A stretch of DNA of 20,103 bases from CAZWRK01 sp964635875 (GTDB lineage: Bacteria > Pseudomonadota > Gammaproteobacteria > Burkholderiales > Aquaspirillaceae): contig CAZWRK010000073.1 of assembly GCA_964635875.1 (NCBI GenBank), positions 1-20,103 on the forward strand, read 5' to 3'. Below, piece after piece: positions 14,843 through 20,103 of the stretch. The position numbers and the translations under genes are program-made. The stretch's first letter is position 1. Every line of letters begins with the position of its first letter. The notes beneath the pieces were generated by a model. It ran no database searches. It saw nothing but the letters and a program-made list of their open reading frames with translations, and was not told where the DNA came from.

Positions 14843-15061
14843 GAGCGTGTCTCCTCAACTTATTTTGGTTATGCATCACACGCACGCCCGACAGCAGCGA
14901 CGGGGCCTTGCGTAACCAGCCCAAACAACACCCGTCGCGATCAAACGTTACTGCAGTGTAAGCTTATTGGATCAAGGGTATTTTTCGCCCTTGTAGTTCC
15001 ATTTTATGCACAACTCTGGCGGGTAGAAAGCTTATCTCAAGCCATTTTGTCAGTATTTTGA
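14843..15061 (-). promoter_or_regulatory. Leader/promoter region of the CBS gene, with inverted repeats
   Basis: No gene is seen in these 219 bp. A perfect 8-bp inverted repeat GCGACGGG / CCCGTCGC (14897-14904 and 14931-14938) encloses 26 nt and lies about 55-95 nt before the CBS start. A second one, CAAGGG / CCCTTG (14973-14978 and 14988-14993), has a 9-nt loop. Possible promoter elements are weak (TTGATC near 14973 on the minus strand). No T-run follows either repeat, so a tolQ terminator is not evident. Confidence 0.4.
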
Positions 15062-15742
15062 TTAGCGAGAAGCTTGACGCTGCAAAATATTGGAAAACTC
15101 TTCCATAAAAGTATCAAAACGCAATGCAAAACGATCCACATCATGGGCAAAGCGGTTATAGGCAACGACTGCAGGAATCGCAGCAAATAGCCCAATAGCG
15201 GTTGCAATCAGCGCTTCGGCAATCCCTGGTGCGACGGTCGAAAGCGTGGCATTGCCAGCATTACCGAGGCCAATAAAGGCATGCATAATGCCCCACACCG
15301 TTCCAAACAAACCAACATAGGGACTCACGGAGCCAACTGTCGCAAGAAACGCATTATGCCGATCCAAATTGTCGAGCTCACGCTGAGCGGCGGCCTTCAT
15401 CGCACGCCGAGAGCCGTCCATGATGTCAGACAGTTCACCGCCTTCTTTGCGGCGCAATTTCATAAACTCGCCAAAGCCGGCACAAAAAATCTTCTCCATA
15501 CCAATGGCTCTGTGGCTGTTGTGCAAGCGCTGATACAACGCACCTAAATCGGCCCCGCTCCAAAACTCGCGCTCGAAAGATTCGGTGTGTTGTGCGGCAT
15601 GTCGAACATCAAGCCACTTGGTGACAATGCGCGTCCACGAAATCAGAGAGAGCGTCATGAGCAGCAACATAATCAATTGCACAGGCAAACTGGCGTCCAA
15701 AATTAGACGTACTACGGAAAGAGAACCTTGAGTCGTTTCCAC
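15062..15742 (-). CDS. tolQ: Tol-Pal system proton channel protein TolQ
   Basis: A MotA/TolQ/ExbB-family inner-membrane protein that, with TolR, uses the proton gradient to energise TolA and outer-membrane constriction. The sequence follows E. coli TolQ closely: FEREFWSGADLGALYQ, MEKIFCAGFGEFMKLRR, SVSPYVGLFGTVWGIMHAFI, TVAPGIAEALIATAIGLFAA and the C-terminal FMEEFSNILQRQ. Three membrane helices are visible. I choose the GTG at 15742 (226 aa; TolQ is 230) because AAGGA precedes it by 7 nt and the protein then begins at the family start. The frame stays open to 15808. It lies 40 nt after tsaC. No tolR, tolA, tolB or pal follows, which is unusual. Confidence 0.92.
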   Translation of the reverse strand: METTQGSLSVVRLILDASLPVQLIMLLLMTLSLISWTRIVTKWLDVRHAAQHTESFEREFWSGADLGALYQRLHNSHRAIGMEKIFCAGFGEFMKLRRKEGGELSDIMDGSRRAMKAAAQRELDNLDRHNAFLATVGSVSPYVGLFGTVWGIMHAFIGLGNAGNATLSTVAPGIAEALIATAIGLFAAIPAVVAYNRFAHDVDRFALRFDTFMEEFSNILQRQASR

Positions 15743-15782
15743 GAAACATTCCTTGAGTAAAGAGAGATGTGGGGGCACAAAT

Positions 15783-16352
15783 CTACCGTAAGACCCGACC
15801 ACTCGCAAAATCGATAATCGTTGAAGGGCGGCGCGCCCGACCGGTGCGACCTTTGAGTACCAGCGTTCGCTGCGAGAATAGGCGCCGGCACGCCCGATAT
15901 TGTCTCAGAGATCGTTGCCCTGCGGGATTCGCCGAGGTCGAAACCAATGGACCCAATACGCGACACAATGCCGCAGTATCAGGATGCGCGGTGACACGCA
16001 CAGCGATTTGCTGATGCCGCCCACGAAGCAAGGGTAACACCTTGGGAGAGGCGGGTAAGAGTAGGGTGACAGGCCCCGGCCAGAACTGATGAAGACGCTG
16101 TTCATCTGCGGCAGAGAGCGGTGCCAATAAAGGCTTGAGTTGCGCAAAATGCGCCGCAACAACAATCATCCCTTTATGGTTTGGGCGACCTTTAATCGCC
16201 AAGATCCGACGTAGCCCTTTTGCAGAAAAAGGGTCGCACCCCAAACCAAAGCATGATTCAGTGGCGTACGTCAGCACACCACCACCACGATAATGTGCCT
16301 GAGCATCACGCAAACGCGCACGAGACGGCATCACAGGAAAACGATACGACAT
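15783..16352 (-). CDS. tsaC: Threonylcarbamoyl-AMP synthase, TsaC/YrdC family
   Basis: Makes threonylcarbamoyl-AMP from threonine, bicarbonate and ATP, the first step of the t6A37 tRNA modification, in the cytoplasm. The protein is a single YrdC domain of about 189 residues, the short TsaC form without the Sua5 C-terminal domain. Motifs: GGGVLTYATESCFGLGCDPF, then ILAIKGRPNHKGMIVVA (the KxR...K substrate site), WPGPVTLLLPA, IAVRVTAHP and VSTSANPAG. I take the ATG at 16352. A TTG at 16364 would add four residues and an ATG about seven codons in is also possible; none has a good ribosome site. tolQ follows at 40 nt. Confidence 0.93.
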   Translation of the reverse strand: MSYRFPVMPSRARLRDAQAHYRGGGVLTYATESCFGLGCDPFSAKGLRRILAIKGRPNHKGMIVVAAHFAQLKPLLAPLSAADEQRLHQFWPGPVTLLLPASPKVLPLLRGRHQQIAVRVTAHPDTAALCRVLGPLVSTSANPAGQRSLRQYRACRRLFSQRTLVLKGRTGRARRPSTIIDFASGRVLR

Positions 16353-16447
16353 AAGAAGCGACAAAAAGCAGAAAGCGCTATTGTCTCAGAAACACTGAGC
16401 GTAAAGCGCGTGTTCACGCATGAGAAATCGCTCCGGCCCGATCATTT

Positions 16448-16567
16448 TCAACATTGGCCGTAGGCGTTCACATAATTAAACAAAAAAGCAGGTTGCAAAT
16501 ACGCAAGAAAGCCATAAAGCAATAGCAACCCAAAGAGCAACCACCCTAACCATTTGATTTTCATCAT
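16448..16567 (-). CDS. Small single-span membrane protein, overlapping the MFS gene end
   Basis: A 39-codon frame beginning ATGATGA, where the MFS stop TGA is shared (start at 16567 or 16564). AGGCGG lies just upstream and could serve as ribosome site. The product (MMKIKWLGWLLFGLLLLYGF, then LAYLQPAFLFNYVNAYGQC) has positive lysines at the N-terminus, one hydrophobic helix (about 6-24) and a short polar tail ending in cysteine. ATGA overlap and a well-formed membrane helix argue that it is real and translationally coupled to the transporter. It could be a small accessory subunit of the MFS protein. I recognise no family. Confidence 0.6.
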   Translation of the reverse strand: MMKIKWLGWLLFGLLLLYGFLAYLQPAFLFNYVNAYGQC

Positions 16568-17766
16568 GCCGCCTGCAGCCGTGCGACGGGACGCTCTTGA
16601 ATCGGCAAGCACAAGCAGCCTGCAACAACCCCAAGCGCTAAACATCCGATCCAAACCGATGAATAACTACCCGTCACGTCAAAAACCTTCCCGCCTAACC
16701 ACACCCCAAAAAATGCGCCAATTTGGTGAGAGAAGAACGAAAAACCGCCCAACATAGCAAGGTATTGCACGCCAAACACGCGTGCAATTAGCCCATTCGT
16801 TAAAGGTACTGTCGCCAGCCATAAAAAGCCCATCACCATGGCAAAAATCATGGCGCTGATGGGCGACAAAGGCAGAACGATAAACAGGGTGATCGCAACA
16901 GCTCGGCCAAAATAAATCACGGCTAATAAATTTTTTTGGCTGTGGCGCCCGCCCCACTGTCCAAAGAGATAGGTACCAAAAATATTCAGCAAACCAATCA
17001 ACGCTAAACACGTCGTCCCCACTGAAGGCGATAACCCTTGGTCTGTGAGGTACGCGGGCAGATGAATGCCCACAAAAACCACCTGAAAACCGCAAACAAA
17101 ATAACTAAAACACAGCAAGATAAATCCCCGGTGCTTCAGCGCTTCTTGCAATGCCTCGCGAACAGATTGCTGGTGAACGCCGGTTGGCAGCGGAGGCGTT
17201 TTTAACGGGGCAGCAGAGGGAATAATCAAAGCCACCAAGCCCGCGCACACCATGAGGGCGAGGTGCCACCCCAAATGGTCAATCATGCTTTGGGCAAAAG
17301 GCAGCATCAGAAACTGCCCCAATGACCCTGCGGCACCCACAATACCCATTGCACGACTTCGCCCTTCGGCCGAAACAGAGCGCCCAACAATGCCGTAAAT
17401 CACGCTATAAGTTGTTCCAGCTAAAGCCAAACCAATTAAAAGCCCTGCACTTAAGTTCAACCCCAAAGAAGTTGCAGCGCTGGACATCAAATACAACCCA
17501 GCGATATAGCACGCAGCACCAACCATCAAAACGCGGCGACCACCATATAAGTCTGCGACCATCCCCACAAAAGGCTGCGCAAGGCCCCAGAGTAGGTTTT
17601 GCACAGCAATCGCAAAGGCAAAGGTCTCTCGCCCCCAACCAAGGTCGGCACTCATTGGCTGTAGATAGAGGCCAAAGCTGTGGCGAATCCCCATAGACAG
17701 GGTGACAATCGCCCCGCCAAAAATGAGTACTCGAGCCAATTGGCGCGAGTTTGCTGTTTCCGTCAT
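16564..17766 (-). CDS. MFS transporter (monocarboxylate/oxalate-formate type)
   Basis: A 400-residue major facilitator superfamily permease with about twelve membrane segments. The N-terminus GIRHSFGLYLQPMSADLGWG, then RETFAFAIAVQNLLWGLAQPF and the motif A loop GMVADLYGGRRVL (68-80), is the pattern of OFA/monocarboxylate-type MFS proteins common in proteobacteria. The repeat in the second half is ALIGLLNIFGTYLFGQWGGRH. Substrate cannot be told from sequence; an organic anion is the best guess. AAGGTG lies 6 nt before the ATG at 17766, a good ribosome site. A small membrane protein gene overlaps its stop by ATGA. It diverges from phoX across 250 bp. Confidence 0.88.
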   Translation of the reverse strand: MTETANSRQLARVLIFGGAIVTLSMGIRHSFGLYLQPMSADLGWGRETFAFAIAVQNLLWGLAQPFVGMVADLYGGRRVLMVGAACYIAGLYLMSSAATSLGLNLSAGLLIGLALAGTTYSVIYGIVGRSVSAEGRSRAMGIVGAAGSLGQFLMLPFAQSMIDHLGWHLALMVCAGLVALIIPSAAPLKTPPLPTGVHQQSVREALQEALKHRGFILLCFSYFVCGFQVVFVGIHLPAYLTDQGLSPSVGTTCLALIGLLNIFGTYLFGQWGGRHSQKNLLAVIYFGRAVAITLFIVLPLSPISAMIFAMVMGFLWLATVPLTNGLIARVFGVQYLAMLGGFSFFSHQIGAFFGVWLGGKVFDVTGSYSSVWIGCLALGVVAGCLCLPIQERPVARLQAA

Positions 17767-17812
17767 GAGTACACCTTCAAAATTGCAAAAAACGCAGGAA
17801 GTTCGTAAGGGT

Positions 17813-17828
17813 CAAGAAATTTTTCTTG
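17813..17828. promoter_or_regulatory. Operator-like palindrome upstream of the MFS gene
   Basis: CAAGAAA-tt-TTTCTTG is a perfect inverted repeat of two 7-bp arms, about 46-62 bp before the MFS start. A second palindrome CTTGCAAG (17825-17832) overlaps its end. Its position suits an operator for the MFS unit, but no regulator gene lies next to it. The rest of the 250-bp gap to phoX is A+T-rich with no gene. Confidence 0.4.
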
Positions 17829-18016
17829 CAAGATCTGGGCAGAATATCACGAGAAAAACAAACGAAGGTTCGAACTTTTATAGATTCAAAATAACGTCCT
17901 TTACGCCATAACAACACCACCGCAGCAACTGTATAAAAATCTTCACATGCGAGTCATACAAGCTGTGTATGGTCAGTCGCCTCGTCTATTTCAGACTTTG
18001 GCAATGGAGCATCACA

Positions 18017-19972
18017 ATGGGTAAGCCGATCCTAAAAACCGACGACAGCATTTTAAATACCAGCATTAATCAGGCGATGAGCGACGTTCTGACACAACAT
18101 GTTCAACGTCGGCAGGTTTTGAAAGGAGGCGCTGCGCTAGGAATGAGCGGCGTGCTATCGCAGGTATGGGCACCATTAGCATGCGCTGCAGCGCCAACAA
18201 CCATTGCCAAAGGCATTCAGGCATTAGGTTTTAAAAGCGTAGGATTGTCGACAGAAGATCGTGTCATTGTTCCTGAGGGCTATCGAGCCGAGGTGCTCTA
18301 TGCGTGGGGCGACCCAGTTGGGATTAAAAACAAGATGCCTGCGTTTAAGGCAGATGCCTCAAATACCGCCGCAGAACAAGCGCTGCAAGCTGGTATGCAC
18401 CATGATGGCATGGCTTATTTTCCCCTGCCTTTTGGCTCGGCACATTCGAAGCATGGTTTGATGGCGATTAATCATGAATATACTGATGATGGCTTGCTTC
18501 ATCCGGATGGAATGACGACATGGAGCGCAGAAAAGGTCAAAAAAGCACAGGCTGCAGTCGGCGTCTCTGTGATTGAAGTCGAACATGATCGACAAGGGGG
18601 CTGGCAAGTTGTGCGGCCGTCTAAGTTTGCCCGCCGTATTACCGCAAACACACCGTGCGCAATTTCAGGCCCTGCACGAGGTCATCATCTAATGAAAACA
18701 GCGGCCGATCCTAAAGGCGCTGAAGTTTTAGGCACTTTTAATAACTGCGCAAACGGCCAAACGCCGTGGGGGACGTATCTCACTTGTGAAGAAAACTGGA
18801 GCGATTACTTTGCGAACAATGGCACGCTAAGTGAAGACGACAGACGCTATGGAATCAAGGAAAAAGATAGCGGCTATCGTTGGTCAGAAATCGATTTTCG
18901 ATTTGATCGGCAGATCACGCCAAATGAGCCGCATCGTTTTGGCTGGGTCGTCGAAATTGACCCGTTTGACCCGACGTCAAAGCCCGTAAAACGGACTGCT
19001 TTGGGACGAATTAAACATGAAGGTGCGACAGTCACTTTAGCTGCAGATGACCGTGTTGTTGTCTACATGGGAGACGATCAGCGTTTTGAATATATTTATA
19101 AATTTGTATCTGAGCGTAAATACAATCGCTATGACCGGAAAGCGAATCGAGATATTTTAGATCAGGGTACCTTATTTGTTGCACGATTTAATGGCGATCA
19201 GCAAGGAGAGTGGTTGCCATTAGTGTACGGTGAACGGGGTTTAACCGCAGAACATGGCTTTCATGACCAAGGCGAAGTTCTGATTAAAACTCGTCAAGCA
19301 GCAGATATTTTAGGTGCTACTAAAATGGATCGCCCCGAATGGATTGCCGTTAATCCGCTGCAAGCAGGGGAGGTGTATTGCACACTGACCAATAATAGCG
19401 AACGCGGTAAAACGGGAAAGCCACCTACTGATGCGGCAAACCCGCGAGCCAACAATACTTTTGGTCATATCATGCGTTGGGTTGAGCATGGAAACGATGC
19501 AGCAGCAACATCGTTTACGTGGAATATCTACGCGTTAGCGGGTAACCCTGAACGTCATAGCGATGATAAAAAAGGGAATATTCATGGAGATGTGTACGGG
19601 AGTCCCGATGGATTGAAGTTTAGTAGTAATGGCATTCTTTGGATTCAAACAGATGTGTCGACATCAACGTTGAATCAAAAGGATTATCAAGGGATGGGTA
19701 ATAATCAGATGCTGGCATCAATTGTGAGCACTGGCGAGACGCGACGATTTTTGACGGGGCCCAATGGCTGTGAACTCACAGGTATTGCCTTCACACCGGA
19801 TAACCGAACAATGTTCGTGAACATCCAACATCCTGGTGAGCCGGCAAATGAGCGAAGTGACCCTCAAACCCCACAAAAAGTCTCTATGTGGCCCGATGGC
19901 TTGCAAGGTAAGCGCCCAAGATCGGCAACGATCGTTATTCGTAAAGAAGATGGCGGGGAAATTGGACTTTAA
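18017..19972 (+). CDS. phoX: Tat-exported alkaline phosphatase PhoX (DUF839 family)
   Basis: A periplasmic or secreted Ca/Fe-dependent phosphatase that releases phosphate from organic esters. I start it at ATG 18017 (651 aa) because GGAG lies 7 nt before; the frame stays open to an ATG at 17969 without such a site. A twin-arginine signal RRQVLKGGAA is at 31-40 after a long n-region, followed by a hydrophobic stretch and alanine-rich cleavage region (LACAAAP). Family segments follow: GMHHDGMAYFPLP, LMAINHEYTDD, NCANGQTPWGTYLTCEENW, GWVVEIDPFDP, LGRIKHEGATV, YMGDDQRFEYIYKFVS and, near the end, NGCELTGIAFTPDNRTMFVNIQHPGE. It fits the Pho regulon with phoBR about 4 kb away. Two terminators follow. 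Confidence 0.95.
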   Translation: MGKPILKTDDSILNTSINQAMSDVLTQHVQRRQVLKGGAALGMSGVLSQVWAPLACAAAPTTIAKGIQALGFKSVGLSTEDRVIVPEGYRAEVLYAWGDPVGIKNKMPAFKADASNTAAEQALQAGMHHDGMAYFPLPFGSAHSKHGLMAINHEYTDDGLLHPDGMTTWSAEKVKKAQAAVGVSVIEVEHDRQGGWQVVRPSKFARRITANTPCAISGPARGHHLMKTAADPKGAEVLGTFNNCANGQTPWGTYLTCEENWSDYFANNGTLSEDDRRYGIKEKDSGYRWSEIDFRFDRQITPNEPHRFGWVVEIDPFDPTSKPVKRTALGRIKHEGATVTLAADDRVVVYMGDDQRFEYIYKFVSERKYNRYDRKANRDILDQGTLFVARFNGDQQGEWLPLVYGERGLTAEHGFHDQGEVLIKTRQAADILGATKMDRPEWIAVNPLQAGEVYCTLTNNSERGKTGKPPTDAANPRANNTFGHIMRWVEHGNDAAATSFTWNIYALAGNPERHSDDKKGNIHGDVYGSPDGLKFSSNGILWIQTDVSTSTLNQKDYQGMGNNQMLASIVSTGETRRFLTGPNGCELTGIAFTPDNRTMFVNIQHPGEPANERSDPQTPQKVSMWPDGLQGKRPRSATIVIRKEDGGEIGL

Positions 19973-19991
19973 TATCTAGTACTCAACCAAC

Positions 19992-20022
19992 AACAGCCCG
20001 CATTGCGGGCTGTTTGTTTTTT
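19992..20022 (+). terminator. phoX terminator
   Basis: AACAGCCCGC-att-GCGGGCTGTT is a perfect 10-bp stem starting 20 nt after the phoX stop, followed by TTGTTTTTT. A standard rho-independent terminator on the plus strand. Confidence 0.92.
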
Positions 20023-20049
20023 GGTATTTGATATTTTCGAGATACAAAG

Positions 20050-20083
20050 CAAAAGCCCGCTTAGTCATCTAAGCGGGCTTTTG
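20050..20083. terminator. Second, bidirectional terminator
   Basis: CAAAAGCCCGCTTAG and CTAAGCGGGCTTTTG form a 15-bp perfect stem with a 4-nt loop (TCAT). T-rich sequence follows the stem on both strands (TTTTGTTT on plus, TTTTGCTTTG on minus), so it can work both ways. It probably also ends a leftward gene beyond the right edge. The last 20 bases of the window show nothing further. Confidence 0.85.
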
Positions 20084-20103
20084 TTTAAATGGGGAGCTTG
20101 GCG

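Noticed and set aside
15743..15808. Longer tolQ start at ATG 15808
   Set aside because: The extra 22 residues do not match TolQ; a GTG at 15742 has a good AAGGA site and gives the family N-terminus.
16385..16419. Short hairpins CTCAG-aaaca-CTGAG and GCGTG-tt-CACGC between the small membrane gene and tsaC
   Set aside because: Stems of 5 bp with no T-run on either strand; too weak to call a terminator.
17322..17696. 124-codon plus-strand frame opposite the MFS gene
   Set aside because: Shadow frame of a membrane protein gene, with no domain or start signals.
17969..18016. Longer phoX start at ATG 17969
   Set aside because: No ribosome site; GGAG sits 7 nt before the ATG at 18017, which gives a normal Tat signal.
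1..20103. Search for CRISPR arrays, insertion sequences, phage genes, defence or toxin-antitoxin systems, tRNAs
   Set aside because: No regularly spaced repeats, transposase or integrase motifs, or cloverleaf-forming segments were seen; the gene content is housekeeping and metabolic.

Overview
The window is ordinary chromosomal sequence of a Gram-negative bacterium. The gene set (LutAB and LldP lactate use, Kup, AmpD, PhoBR, TolQ, TsaC, a Tat-exported PhoX) and roughly half G+C composition suggest a betaproteobacterium. A member of the Neisseriales is possible, but that rests on general resemblance and not on a marker gene. I see no phage, insertion sequence, CRISPR array, tRNA, rRNA or toxin/defence genes, and I did not find a clearly new multi-gene system.

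Left part (1-4897): a lactate-utilisation locus. On the minus strand, lldP (lactate permease), lutA and lutB (Fe-S lactate oxidation subunits) run towards the left edge, where lutB is cut. Diverging from them on the plus strand is a FadR-type GntR regulator (LldR-like). The 377-bp gap carries TTGGT-N3-ACCAA-type palindromes at both ends: one set over the lldP promoter and one just upstream of the regulator's start. This fits repression of the permease operon plus autoregulation. kup (potassium uptake) follows the regulator at 48 bp.

Middle (7011-9913): a six-TM diguanylate cyclase with an intact GGEEF and I-site runs convergently into ampD with only 10 bp between the stops. tal (transaldolase) lies upstream of ampD and ends in a strong UUCG-loop terminator placed right against the ampD start.

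Right-centre (9962-14842): phoB and phoR, 1 nt apart, form an operon. It is preceded by a good 7+4+7 Pho box with a -10 exactly 10 nt downstream, which indicates autoregulation. Downstream of phoR is a membrane sensor with a Cache-like sensing domain and two PAS domains but no output domain. Upstream of the Pho box, a CBS-pair protein gene ends in its own terminator.

Right part (15062-20103): tsaC and tolQ on the minus strand, with tolQ lacking the usual tolR neighbour. Further right, an MFS transporter overlaps by ATGA a 39-codon single-TM small protein gene. Diverging from the MFS gene is phoX, a Tat-secreted alkaline phosphatase that fits functionally with PhoBR, although I cannot find a good Pho box in front of it. 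Two strong hairpin terminators close the window.

Several starts given here differ from the longest open frame (lutA, phoB, tolQ, tsaC, phoX), on the basis of Shine-Dalgarno sequences or family start points.
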